A DNA stretch of 64,000 bases from Nocardioides sp. Lineage in GTDB: Bacteria > Actinomycetota > Actinomycetes > Propionibacteriales > Nocardioidaceae. The stretch covers positions 63,554 through 127,553 of the forward strand of contig NZ_JAPYPS010000003.1 in NCBI RefSeq assembly GCF_029937575.1, written 5' to 3'. A program made the translations under genes and the position numbers. Below are positions 16,412 through 24,524 of the stretch, piece by piece. Numbering within the stretch: the stretch's first letter is position 1; each line of letters begins with the position of its first letter. Under the pieces are notes generated by a model that saw only the letters and a list, made by a program, of their open reading frames with translations, ran no database searches and had not been told where the DNA came from.

Positions 16412-17338
16412 ATGCTCAGCACCACCACCGTCCAGACGCTCACCGCGAGCGTGACCGACGAGATCTCCGACTCGGCCGGTGACATGCTCGACGCCCTGCT
16501 GCGCGCGCTGCCACGCGTGGGGGTCGCGATCGTCCTCGTCGTGGTCGGCTGGGCGGCGGCGAAGGCGGTCAGGTGGGCGCTGCACAGGTGGTTGACGCGC
16601 GGCCACACACCGAGCTTCGCGACGGTGATGAGCAAGATCGCGAGCTGGTTCGTGGTGACGCTCGCGGTCCTGGCCGCGATCACCGTGGTCTTCCCGTCGG
16701 TGCAACCGGTCGACCTGCTGGCCGGCCTGGGGTTCTTCTCCCTGGCAATCGGGTTCGCGTTCAAGGACATCTTGGAGAACACCCTGTCCGGGGTCCTCAT
16801 GCTCTTCCGCCAACCGTTCGCGTCGGGCGACCAGATCGAGGTCCAGGGCTACACCGGCACCGTGCAGGCGATCACCATCCGCGAGACCCGCCTCAGGACC
16901 TTCGACGGGCAACTGGTGCTGATCCCGAACAGCGACGTCTACAAGAGCGCCATCCGGGTGCAGACCCATCACGAGCAACGTCGGATGTCCTTCGTGGTCG
17001 GTGTGGCCTACGAGAACGACCCGGCCGAGGCCAGCGAGGTGATCGTGCGTGCGCTCGGGACCGTCGACGGCGTGGCGACCGAGCCGGGCCCGCAGGCCCT
17101 GATCACGACCCTCGGCGTCTCGACGGTCGATCTCGATGCCCGATTCTGGTGCGACAGCCACCAACGGGAGTCTCTGCTGGTGCTGCACCGCGCCATCGAC
17201 GCGGTCAAGCGAGCCCTGGACGAGGCCGGCATCGAGATGCCTGCCGACATCGTCGCGCTGCAGGCCACGCCCAGCTTCCGCGCTGCACTCCAGGGCGACG
17301 CCGCCGTCACTCCCGGAGGGTCGATCCGTCCCGCCTGA
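16412..17338 (+). CDS. MscS-family mechanosensitive channel
   Basis: 308 residues with about three N-terminal helices (VGVAIVLVVVGWAAAKAV, then SWFVVTLAVLAAITVVF and the pore helix). The pore helix and beta-domain junction is standard: GLGFFSLAIGFAFKDILEN, then LFRQPFASGDQIEVQGYTG. VQAITIRETRLRTFDGQLVLIPNS is the Sm-like beta domain, followed by a C-terminal alpha/beta domain. It opens under membrane tension to release solutes after osmotic downshock. The start is well placed, 9 nt after AGGAAGG. A small hairpin (GAGCC-TTC-GGCTC, 16383-16395) lies just before the ribosome-binding site and could tune translation. Confidence 0.9.
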   Translation: MLSTTTVQTLTASVTDEISDSAGDMLDALLRALPRVGVAIVLVVVGWAAAKAVRWALHRWLTRGHTPSFATVMSKIASWFVVTLAVLAAITVVFPSVQPVDLLAGLGFFSLAIGFAFKDILENTLSGVLMLFRQPFASGDQIEVQGYTGTVQAITIRETRLRTFDGQLVLIPNSDVYKSAIRVQTHHEQRRMSFVVGVAYENDPAEASEVIVRALGTVDGVATEPGPQALITTLGVSTVDLDARFWCDSHQRESLLVLHRAIDAVKRALDEAGIEMPADIVALQATPSFRAALQGDAAVTPGGSIRPA

Positions 17339-17353
17339 TCGACCCCGCGCCGA

Positions 17354-17695
17354 TCAGCGACCGTGCTCGGCGGCATACGCCAACGAGCGCTGCAGGTCTC
17401 CGAGGTCGCGGTACCAGGTGCGCACCCCGACGCGACAGCGCACGCGGGCGACCTTGGCGTCGTACTCCGAGCACTCCGCCCTCGCCTCGGAGTCCGTCGG
17501 CGGAAAGCGGGAGTCGCCGTCGGCGTAGGTGATGCCGAAACCGTTGCCGGCGTCACCGGTGACCTCCACGATCACGGGGCGCTCGCGGGCCGGCGCCCGG
17601 ACGTCGTCGGCGGCGCCGGCAAGGCCGGACATCCCCAGACCGAGTCCGAGGGCGGTGAGGGTGCAGCCGGCGACGAGGGCGAGGGTGTGCTTCAT
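17354..17695 (-). CDS. small secreted protein
   Basis: 113 residues from ATG 17695. The N-terminus is a textbook signal peptide (MKHTLALVAGCTLTALGLG, cleavage probably after GLAGA). The mature 85-residue protein has two Cys (RAECSEYDAK and VRCRVGVRTWYRDLGDL) that could form one disulfide. The LGDLQRSLAYAAEHGR tail is helical. I do not recognise the family. It is convergent with the channel gene 15 bp away. Confidence 0.7.
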   Translation of the reverse strand: MKHTLALVAGCTLTALGLGLGMSGLAGAADDVRAPARERPVIVEVTGDAGNGFGITYADGDSRFPPTDSEARAECSEYDAKVARVRCRVGVRTWYRDLGDLQRSLAYAAEHGR

Positions 17696-17835
17696 GAGGG
17701 TCTCCCGAGTAGGTCCTGCGCCGGGAGGTCCGGCGCCCGTCAGACGCTAGGGAGCACCGACCCGGGCCACCATCACGAGCACCGCAGCCTGTGGACGGGA
17801 CCGCCTCGACGACGCCTGTGGACGACTGGCGGGCC

Positions 17836-17890
17836 GGCCAGGCGCTGACCAGGGACCGGCCAGGGACCGGCCAGGCGCCGACCAGGGACC
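17836..17890. repeat. short tandem repeat at nuclease 3' end
   Basis: Two copies of a 22-bp unit (GGCCAGGCGCYGACCAGGGA plus CC; 17836-17857 and 17869-17890), differing at one base, flank an 11-bp partial unit (17858-17868). The array ends 2 bp before the stop codon of the nuclease gene, in its 3' untranslated side. Replication slippage is the likely origin; a role in termination is possible. Confidence 0.7.
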
Positions 17891-17892
17891 GG

Positions 17893-18564
17893 TCAGCGAG
17901 CCAACGTGACCGAGATCGTGGAGTTCGTGCACCCCGCCGCCAACGACTGCATCGCCGACTTCTCCACCGAGTCGATCGACAGGCGCCAGCGGTGCTTGAC
18001 CGCCACCCACTCACGCAGGTAGCGGCACTGGGCGTGGTCGGGCAGCCAGTCGGCGACGTCACGGTCACCCTTGGAGCGGTTCTCCCCTGCGGTGACCGCG
18101 ACCAGCGACCGGGTGTCCCCGAGGTCGTTGGCGAAGGCCTTGCGCTCGGCCGACGTCCAGGAGCGCGCTCCGGAGTCCCAGGCCTCGGCGAGCGGGACCA
18201 TGTGGTCGATGTCGAGCGCCGAGGAGGAGTACTGCGAGATGGCGTCATAGTAGGAATACCAGCGGCCTCCGCTGAGAGAGCAGCCCGAGCCGACGCTGAC
18301 CGGGTCGTCGGCCTCGGAGATCAGCACCTCGTTGCGGGTCGAGCAGCCGTCGCCGTCTGCGTCGATCCAGTGCGTGAACTTGCTGCGCTCGTAGCCCGTG
18401 CGCACCTCCGAGGAGACCGTGAGGTCCGCGATGGCGGTCTGCAACGGCGCGGAGTATCCCGCGGCGTAGGCAGCCGCGGGCATCGCCACCAGGGCGGAGA
18501 CGACTCCGAGGGTGAGCACGAGCAGCGCGATCAGGCGCCGGGCGGGCAGGGTGAGGACGACCAT
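17893..18564 (-). CDS. secreted HNH-type nuclease (DUF1524-like)
   Basis: 223 residues. A signal peptide (about 1-35, ending AAYAAG) precedes a compact nuclease domain. The core ALDIDHMVPLAEAWDSGA carries the D-H pair of the betabetaalpha-metal fold, and the following NDLGDTRSLVAVTAGENRSKGDRDVADWLP gives the Asn and Lys residues typical of the DUF1524/HNH secreted group; CRYLREWV follows. The WIDADGDGCSTRNEVLI segment resembles a Ca-binding DxDxDG loop. The protein probably degrades extracellular DNA for nutrients or competition. Its gene faces away from the WS/DGAT gene, and a GC-rich tandem repeat sits at its 3' end. Confidence 0.85.
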   Translation of the reverse strand: MVVLTLPARRLIALLVLTLGVVSALVAMPAAAYAAGYSAPLQTAIADLTVSSEVRTGYERSKFTHWIDADGDGCSTRNEVLISEADDPVSVGSGCSLSGGRWYSYYDAISQYSSSALDIDHMVPLAEAWDSGARSWTSAERKAFANDLGDTRSLVAVTAGENRSKGDRDVADWLPDHAQCRYLREWVAVKHRWRLSIDSVEKSAMQSLAAGCTNSTISVTLAR

Positions 18565-18752
18565 GAGTGACTCCCGAGAGCAGTGACAGGTACGACGCTC
18601 CCTGAGCCTCTCCCGCCGCCCGGGTCGGCGGCAAGGGCCGGTGGGTGACGCAAGGGAGAACCCTGCACGACGCCGCGACCACGTCTCACCCCGGGACGGC
18701 TTGTGGTCGTCCTCACAGCACGCAAGGATCGCCGGAACGAAAGGTGACTCCC

Positions 18753-20150
18753 TTGCCGACTCCGCTCGACCCGACCTCCGCCGCCTTCCTGCTCGCCGAG
18801 AACCGCAACATGCCCATGCACGTCGGCGGTCTGCAGCTGTTCAAGAAGCCCGAGGGTGCCGGCCGCAGCTACACCCGGGACATGTTCGAGTCGATGCGTG
18901 ACGAGCCCGAGATCGCCCCGCTCTTCCTCAAGCACCCGCACCGTTCCGTGCGCACCGGCGCGCAGCTGGTGTGGCGCCCCGACGCGCAGTTCGACATCGA
19001 GCACCACGTGCGGCACAGCGCCCTGCCCAAGCCGGGCCGCGTGCGTGAGCTGCTCGAGCTGTGCTCGCGCCTGCACAGCACGCGCCTGGCCTGGGAGCGT
19101 CCGCTGTGGGAGTCCCACGTGATCGAGGGCCTGCGCGACGGCCGGGTCGCGATGTACACCAAGGTGCACCACGCGCTGGTCGACGGAGTCTCCGCGATGC
19201 GGCTGATGGCCAGCACCCTGAGCACCGACCCCGACCAGCGCGACATGGCGGCGCCGTGGGCGCCCCGCACCCCGACCACGAGGAAGCCGGCGCCGGCCGA
19301 GACCAGCCTGGCCGACGTACCGATGAGCGCCCTGCGCAGCGCACTCGGCCTGACCGCCGAGGCCGCCGGGATGCCTGGGGCGCTGGTCAAGACCATCTCC
19401 AAGGGCCTCAAGAACGAGACCTCGGCGATCTCGCTGCACGCACCGCAGACGATCTTCAACCAGCCGATCACCGGCTCACGGCGCTTCGCCGCCCAGGACT
19501 GGCCGATCGAGCGGCTGCGTGGCATCGGGAAGGCCACCGGCACGACGATCAACGACGTCGTCCTGGCGATGTGCGCAGGGGCGGTGCGCAGCTACCTGCT
19601 CGAGCTCGATGCGCTGCCCGAGGCCCCGCTGGTCGCCATGGTGCCGATCGGACTGAACGCGAAGCAGTCCCACATCGCCTCCGCCGAGGGCGGCAACGCG
19701 GTAGGAGCGGTGATGGTCCAGCTCGCCACCGACCGCCCTGACCCCGCCCGACGGTTGAGTGCGATCCACCGGTCGATGAAGGACGGCAAGGAAGCCCTGT
19801 CGTCGATGACCCCGACACAGATCCTGGCGATGAGCGCGATCGGCCAGGCACCGGCCATCCTGACGCCGATGTTCAAGATGTCCGGGCTGGTGCGGCCGCC
19901 GTACAACCTGATCATCAGCAACGTGCCCGGCCCGCGCTCGACGCAGTACTGGAACGGCGCCGAGCTGGTCGGGCACTACCCGCTGTCGATCCCGATCAAC
20001 GGGATGGCGCTCAACATCACCTGCATCTCCTACGACGGCAAGATGGGCTTCGGGCTCACCGGCTGTCGGCGGACGGTCCCGCACCTGCAGCGACTGCTGA
20101 CGCATCTCGACGACGAGGTGAAGGCGCTGGAGAAGGCCGCCGGGCTCTGA
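18753..20150 (+). CDS. wax ester synthase/diacylglycerol acyltransferase
   Basis: 465 residues. WS/DGAT enzymes esterify diacylglycerol or fatty alcohols with acyl-CoA to make storage lipid, working at the membrane. The catalytic HHALVDG motif is at H139-H140...D144-G145. PLWESHVIEGLRDGRVAMY, LVAMVPIGLN and PYNLIISNVPGPRSTQYW are conserved family blocks. I chose TTG 18753, because AAAGGTGA lies 6-7 nt upstream and the protein then begins MPTPLDPTSAAFLLAENRN, the normal family start; GTG 18744 is the alternative. The 3' end overlaps the convergent exporter gene by 95 bp. It indicates storage-lipid synthesis. Confidence 0.92.
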   Translation: MPTPLDPTSAAFLLAENRNMPMHVGGLQLFKKPEGAGRSYTRDMFESMRDEPEIAPLFLKHPHRSVRTGAQLVWRPDAQFDIEHHVRHSALPKPGRVRELLELCSRLHSTRLAWERPLWESHVIEGLRDGRVAMYTKVHHALVDGVSAMRLMASTLSTDPDQRDMAAPWAPRTPTTRKPAPAETSLADVPMSALRSALGLTAEAAGMPGALVKTISKGLKNETSAISLHAPQTIFNQPITGSRRFAAQDWPIERLRGIGKATGTTINDVVLAMCAGAVRSYLLELDALPEAPLVAMVPIGLNAKQSHIASAEGGNAVGAVMVQLATDRPDPARRLSAIHRSMKDGKEALSSMTPTQILAMSAIGQAPAILTPMFKMSGLVRPPYNLIISNVPGPRSTQYWNGAELVGHYPLSIPINGMALNITCISYDGKMGFGLTGCRRTVPHLQRLLTHLDDEVKALEKAAGL

Positions 20151-21069
20151 GCGGTACGGCGCTCCGCGCGCCGCGAGCCCGGACGGCCCCCGCCGCGCAC
20201 GCCACGACGGCGAGCGCGCCGACCGCCGTCAGCAGCGTGATGCGCTCGCCGAGCAGGAGCGTCGCCCACCCGATGCTCAGCACCGGCTGGACGAGCTGGA
20301 CCTGGCTCACCGTGGCGATCGGCCCGATTGCCAGCCCGCGGTACCACGCGACGAACCCGAGGAACATGCTGACGGCCGCGAGGTAGGCGAAGGCCGCCCA
20401 CTGCCCCGTCGTCGCCACCGGCGGCTGCTGGGCGACGGCAACGGCGGTCAGCACGGCGGTGACGGGCACGGCCACGACGAGCGCCCACGACACGGTCTGC
20501 CAGGCGCCGAGGCTGCGCGCGAGCAGTCCCCCCTCCGCGTAGCCCACGGCGGCCGCCACCACCGCACCGAGCAGCAGCAGGTCGGCCCAGCCGACACCGC
20601 CCAGGCCTGCGCCCTGTGCCGTCACGAAGCCGACGGTGGCCACGACGCCGAGCGCCGCGAAGCGCCAGAAGCGAGGGCTGGGGCGCTCCCCGCCGCGCAG
20701 CACCGCCACCACGGCGGTGGCCGCGGGCAGCAGCCCGATCACCACCGCGCCGTGGCCGGCGGGCACGCTCTGCAGGGCGTAGGAGGTCAGCAGCGGGAAG
20801 CCGAGGACGACGCCTGCCGCCACCACCAGGAGCCTTCCCCACTCCGTGCCGCGCGGCAGCCGCTGGCGGGTCAGCGCCAACGCCGCCCCGGCCAGGGCCG
20901 CGGCGACCACGGCACGACCGACACCGATGAAGAGCGGGGACATCCCCTCCACGGCGATCCGGGTCAGCGGGACGGTCAGCGAGAAGGCGAGGACACCCAG
21001 CAGTCCCCACCCGAGGCCCGGCGAAAGCGCTGGGGAAGTCTGCGTGATAGCGCTACTGTTCTCTCTCAT
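20056..21069 (-). CDS. EamA-family (DMT) exporter
   Basis: 337 residues with about ten membrane helices in two EamA repeats. Family phrases include GLLGVLAFSLTVPLTRIAV, GHGAVVIGLLPAATAVVAVL, FVAWYRGLAIGPIATVSQVQL and VQPVLSIGWATLLLGERITLL. The start ATG at 21069 shares the tetranucleotide CATG with the start of the divergent MocR gene, so the two coding regions overlap by 2 bp. No Shine-Dalgarno is possible there outside the MocR coding region, and TACTGT lies 5 nt upstream, so a leaderless mRNA is likely. The last 40 residues are disordered and overlap the WS/DGAT gene. The export substrate is unknown; control by the neighbouring MocR protein is likely. Confidence 0.85.
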   Translation of the reverse strand: MRENSSAITQTSPALSPGLGWGLLGVLAFSLTVPLTRIAVEGMSPLFIGVGRAVVAAALAGAALALTRQRLPRGTEWGRLLVVAAGVVLGFPLLTSYALQSVPAGHGAVVIGLLPAATAVVAVLRGGERPSPRFWRFAALGVVATVGFVTAQGAGLGGVGWADLLLLGAVVAAAVGYAEGGLLARSLGAWQTVSWALVVAVPVTAVLTAVAVAQQPPVATTGQWAAFAYLAAVSMFLGFVAWYRGLAIGPIATVSQVQLVQPVLSIGWATLLLGERITLLTAVGALAVVACAAGAVRARGARSAVPLRARRPSPAPSPRRRDASAVAAGAGPSADSR

Positions 21070-21082
21070 GAACGACAGTAGC
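21052..21082. promoter_or_regulatory. MocR operator covering both divergent promoters
   Basis: GCTACTGT (21052-21059) and ACAGTAGC (21075-21082) are perfect inverted arms 15 bp apart, centred on the shared CATG start. Each arm contains TACTGT, which is placed as a -10 element for the gene reading away from it through the centre. Confidence 0.6.
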
Positions 21083-22483
21083 AGTGCTCGCATCGTGACG
21101 GCGCTTCGGGAGTGGATCGCGGACGCCGCCCCCGGCGCCCGGCTGCCCTCCACGCGCTCCCTCGCCGCCGAGCACGGCGCCGGCCCGGTCACCGTGCAGC
21201 AGGCGTTGCGCACGCTCACGACCCAGGGCCTCGTGGAGACTCGCCCGGGCGTCGGCACGTTCGTGCGAGCCGGCCGGACGGCCCACACCAGCGACTACGG
21301 CTGGCAGACCGGCGCGCTCGGCCGGCCACCCTCGCGGGTCGCCCCGATCTCCACGGCCCTGCGCACCGTCGACGACGACGTGATCGCCCTGCACAGCGGC
21401 TACCCCGACCGCGAGCTCCTCCCCGAGCGCCTGGTCCGGGCAGCCCTGGGCCGGGCCGCCCGCAGCGACGCCGCGCTGTCTCGCCCTCCGGTCGCCGGGG
21501 TGCCCGAGCTGCGCCAGTGGTTCGCCCAGGACCTCGCCGCCACCGCACCCGCCCACGTCAGCGCCCCGGCGTCCGGCGACGTCATCGTGCTGCCGGGCAG
21601 CCAGAGCGGGCTCAGCTCGGCCTTCCGGGCACTGGTGCCCCGAGGCCGCCCCCTGCTGATGGAGTCGCCCACCTACTGGGGCGCCATCCACGCGGCCGCG
21701 CAGGCGGGGGTCGAGGTGGTGCCCGTGCCGAGCGGCCCGCACGGCCCCGACCCGGCCCAGCTCGACCGTGCCTTCGAGGAGAGCGGCGCCCGGCTGCTCT
21801 ACGCCCAGCCCACCTACGCCAACCCGACCGGCGCCCAGTGGAGTCGGGACGTCGCCGAGGCGGTCCTGGGCGTCGTACGGCGGCACGGGGCGTTCCTCCT
21901 GGAGGACGACTGGGCCCACGACCTCGGGATCGACACCGAGCCCGCACCCCTGGCAGCCCAGGACGACGCCGGGCACGTGATCTACCTGCGCTCGCTCACC
22001 AAGACCGTCTCCCCGGCGATCCGGATCGCCGCGATCATCGCCCGCGGCCCGGCCCGGGAACGGATCCTGGCCGACGCCGGGACCGGGTCGATGTACGTCA
22101 GCGGAGCGCTGCAGGCCGCCGCGCTCGACGTGGTGACCCAGCCCGGGTGGGAGCCCCACCTGCGCCGGGTCCGGACCGCCCTTCGCGAGCGACGCGACCT
22201 GCTGCTGGCCAGCCTGCGCACCCACGCGCCCCTGGCGCACGTCGAGCACGTGCCGGCCGGCGGGCTCAACCTGTGGGCCCGGCTCCCCGACAGCACCCTC
22301 GTCGACGACCTCACCGAGCGGTGCCGCAGCCGGGGCCTGATGGTCGCCGCGGGCTCGGAGTGGTTCCCGGCCGAGCCGTCGGGCCCCTACGTGCGGCTCA
22401 ACTACTCGGGCCCACGACCGTCGGCGTTCGGCGAGGGCGCCCGCATCCTGGGCGAGGCGCTCGCGCAGGGGTCCGGAGCCTGA
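21068..22483 (+). CDS. MocR/GabR-type regulator (GntR wHTH plus aminotransferase)
   Basis: 471 residues. The winged helix at about 5-70 shows LPSTRSLAAEHGAGPVTVQQALRTL and GLVETRPGVGTFV, typical GntR features. A type I aminotransferase domain follows, with YAQPTYANPTGAQWS, the acidic LLEDDWAHDLG and the PLP lysine K312 in LRSLTKTVSPAIRI. These proteins sense PLP and an amine or amino acid and act on a nearby divergent gene. Here the partner is the EamA exporter, whose start codon overlaps this one. That arrangement suggests the exporter handles a compound sensed through PLP chemistry. Confidence 0.92.
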   Translation: MNDSSSARIVTALREWIADAAPGARLPSTRSLAAEHGAGPVTVQQALRTLTTQGLVETRPGVGTFVRAGRTAHTSDYGWQTGALGRPPSRVAPISTALRTVDDDVIALHSGYPDRELLPERLVRAALGRAARSDAALSRPPVAGVPELRQWFAQDLAATAPAHVSAPASGDVIVLPGSQSGLSSAFRALVPRGRPLLMESPTYWGAIHAAAQAGVEVVPVPSGPHGPDPAQLDRAFEESGARLLYAQPTYANPTGAQWSRDVAEAVLGVVRRHGAFLLEDDWAHDLGIDTEPAPLAAQDDAGHVIYLRSLTKTVSPAIRIAAIIARGPARERILADAGTGSMYVSGALQAAALDVVTQPGWEPHLRRVRTALRERRDLLLASLRTHAPLAHVEHVPAGGLNLWARLPDSTLVDDLTERCRSRGLMVAAGSEWFPAEPSGPYVRLNYSGPRPSAFGEGARILGEALAQGSGA

Positions 22484-22489
22484 GCCGTC

Positions 22490-23692
22490 TCAGCGCTCGA
22501 CCAGCCCCCCGCCGTACGACGCCGCGACGGCGCGCAGCCGCGCGCGGGTCACGTCGGCGACCGTGGCGTACCCGGCGTTGGCGGCGTTCGACCCGGCTCG
22601 CGTCGGCTCCGCGGAGTTGATGCTCAGGCAGGTGCGCGTGCCGCTGTCGGCGACGTTGGCCAGGGCGACGGCGTGACCGGTCGTGCCGGAGCCGGCGAAG
22701 AAGTCGAGCACGCGCGCGTCGTTCGGCATGGTGGTCAGGATCCGGCGGATCAGCCCCGTCGGCTTGGGCGACTCGAAGAGGTGGCCGACCAGTGCCTTGA
22801 GCTCGGCCACGGCCGTGTCGGTCGAGCCGATCTCCTCGCTGAGCCAGATCGTGCGCAGCTTCTTGCGGCGTCCGGGCTCGAGCCAGTCCTTCTGGAAGAG
22901 GTCGACGCGCTCGCCGAGGCGCGTGCGGACCCGACGACACACGAGGTCGTCGGGTCGCTCGTCGACCAGCCGGGCGCTCCATCGCCACACCGCCGGGGTG
23001 CCGTCGCCGAACACCGGCAGGATCTCCTGACCCCCCGCGAACGGGGCCGAGCGCACCGTCCCCGAGTCCGGGTCGCCGTACAACGCGTAGTGCATGGTCG
23101 GCGCGGTGACCGGGTTGAACTTCTTGTTGGTGTTGCGCAGCGGCAGCCGTCGGTAGCGGCGCGGCTCGCCGGGATCCTCGAGCGGGAAGTCGCGCGGATC
23201 GACCGCGTCGGGGCTCGACGGGTCGAGCACGCAGGTCGCCGCGTCGCGCGCGTAGGCCAGCAGGTACTCGTGGTTGACGGCGAACCCCTTGCCCAGCTGG
23301 CGCCCCTTGGCGTTGAGGTTGACCACGATCTGCGCCAGCAGGTTGGCCTCGCCGAAGACCTCGTCCATCAGCAGGCGCAGGTGAGCCGCCTCGTTGTCGT
23401 CGATGCTCACGAAGATCGCGCCGGACTCGGCCAGCACGCGCCGCGCCTCGACGAGCCGCGGTCGCATCATCGCCGTCCAGGCCTCGTGCCGGCCCCGACG
23501 ACCGGCCTGACCGGCGCCCGCGGGGACCCGGTCGACGTACACGAAGTCGTTGCCGGTGTTGTACGGCGGATCGATGTAGACCAGGTCGTACGACGCCTCG
23601 TCCAGGCCGGCGAGTACGTCGAGGTTGTCGCCCTCGGCGAAGGCGTTCCAGACGGCGCCCTCGGCACCCGACCCACTTTCGACTACCGGCAC
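22490..23692 (-). CDS. site-specific DNA methyltransferase (beta class, N6-A or N4-C)
   Basis: 400 residues from GTG 23692. The catalytic motif IV (DPPYNTGNDF, D41-Y44) comes first and the AdoMet motif I (DFFAGSGTTGHAV) near the C-terminus, the order of beta-class amino-methyltransferases. SGAIFVSIDDNEAAHLRLLMDEVFG is the usual segment after motif IV. The KKFNPVTAPTMHYALYG and WSARLVDERPDDLV regions form a plausible target-recognition area. The length is short for a type III Mod subunit (about 600) and no Res or other restriction gene is adjacent, so it looks solitary. It is convergent with mocR by 6 bp and starts 9 bp from the divergent protease gene, so its promoter must lie inside that gene. 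Confidence 0.85.
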   Translation of the reverse strand: MPVVESGSGAEGAVWNAFAEGDNLDVLAGLDEASYDLVYIDPPYNTGNDFVYVDRVPAGAGQAGRRGRHEAWTAMMRPRLVEARRVLAESGAIFVSIDDNEAAHLRLLMDEVFGEANLLAQIVVNLNAKGRQLGKGFAVNHEYLLAYARDAATCVLDPSSPDAVDPRDFPLEDPGEPRRYRRLPLRNTNKKFNPVTAPTMHYALYGDPDSGTVRSAPFAGGQEILPVFGDGTPAVWRWSARLVDERPDDLVCRRVRTRLGERVDLFQKDWLEPGRRKKLRTIWLSEEIGSTDTAVAELKALVGHLFESPKPTGLIRRILTTMPNDARVLDFFAGSGTTGHAVALANVADSGTRTCLSINSAEPTRAGSNAANAGYATVADVTRARLRAVAASYGGGLVER

Positions 23693-23701
23693 CGCGCCAT
23701 C

Positions 23702-24448
23702 ATGGACGACATGGCCCTCGCCCGCGAACGCGAACGCACCATCACGGTGCTCTCGATCGTGGTGACCCTGGTCGTGGTCGGCGGCTACGTGGCGTTCGGC
23801 AACAGCCCGGTGAGCGTGCAGCTGCGCTCGCTGTTCGGCGTCGACGACCGGCTCCGCCCGGCGGTCGAGGCCGACGCCAACGGTGACTACGCGTTCCTGG
23901 AGACCCGCAGCAACGGCAGCCCGCTCGGGTTCAGCCCGTGCCGGGAGATCGGCTACGTGGTCAACCCGGCCGGCGCCCCGGACAACTGGGCCGAGCTCGT
24001 CTCGATCGCGGTGCGCGAGGTCAGCGAGGCCACCGGTCTCCAGTTCGAGGACGAGGGCGTCACCGACGATCGCAGCTTCTCCGAGCGCATCGACTCCTCC
24101 GGCAACGCCGAGCCGGTGATCATCGCCTGGGCCGACGACAGCGAGGTCGACGCGCTGGCCGACGACGTCGCCGGCGTGGGCGGCCCCACGGTGATCCAGC
24201 GCGGCAACCTGCGCTCCTTCGCCAGCGGTTCGGTCATCCTCGACACCGACATCACCGACCGCCTCGACCGGCAGATCGGCGGCGGCAACGCCCAGCTCGG
24301 GCTGCTGCTGCACGAGCTCGGCCACCTCGTCGGCCTCGACCACGTCGACGACCCCAACGAGCTGATGTACCCCACGGCCACCTCGATGACGGCTTTCGGT
24401 CCGGGCGACCTGCAGGGGCTGTCGTTGCTGGGCGCCATCCCCTGCTGA
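23702..24448 (+). CDS. membrane-anchored matrixin-like metalloprotease
   Basis: 248 residues from ATG 23702 (ATG 23711 is an alternative). One N-terminal helix (ITVLSIVVTLVVVGGYVAF) acts as anchor or uncleaved signal. The C-terminal catalytic domain has HELGHLVGLDHVDDPNELMYP, with the zinc ligands of HExxHxxGLxH and the Met of the Met-turn in LMYPT. This is the metzincin/matrixin signature, and GPGDLQGLSLLGAIPC is the usual end. It probably works outside the membrane on secreted or wall proteins; the target is unknown. The gene is divergent from the DNA methyltransferase with a 9-bp gap. Confidence 0.85.
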   Translation: MDDMALARERERTITVLSIVVTLVVVGGYVAFGNSPVSVQLRSLFGVDDRLRPAVEADANGDYAFLETRSNGSPLGFSPCREIGYVVNPAGAPDNWAELVSIAVREVSEATGLQFEDEGVTDDRSFSERIDSSGNAEPVIIAWADDSEVDALADDVAGVGGPTVIQRGNLRSFASGSVILDTDITDRLDRQIGGGNAQLGLLLHELGHLVGLDHVDDPNELMYPTATSMTAFGPGDLQGLSLLGAIPC

Positions 24449-24524
24449 CGACCTCCCGGTGACCGACCGGTAACTTCCTCCGCCGCGAGGTGTGACTTCG
24501 TGCACAGTCACTCGTTGAAGAGAC

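Noticed and set aside
17836..17890. CRISPR-like array
   Set aside because: Units are only 22 and 11 bp, have no spacers of uniform length and no cas genes are nearby; it is a short tandem repeat.
22490..23692. Type III Mod subunit of a restriction system
   Set aside because: The motif order fits, but the protein is about 200 residues too short and no Res helicase gene is adjacent.
22673..23700. Long plus-strand open frame before the metalloprotease
   Set aside because: It is the antisense shadow of the methyltransferase gene; composition is Arg/Val/Gly-rich without motifs, and the protease begins at 23702.
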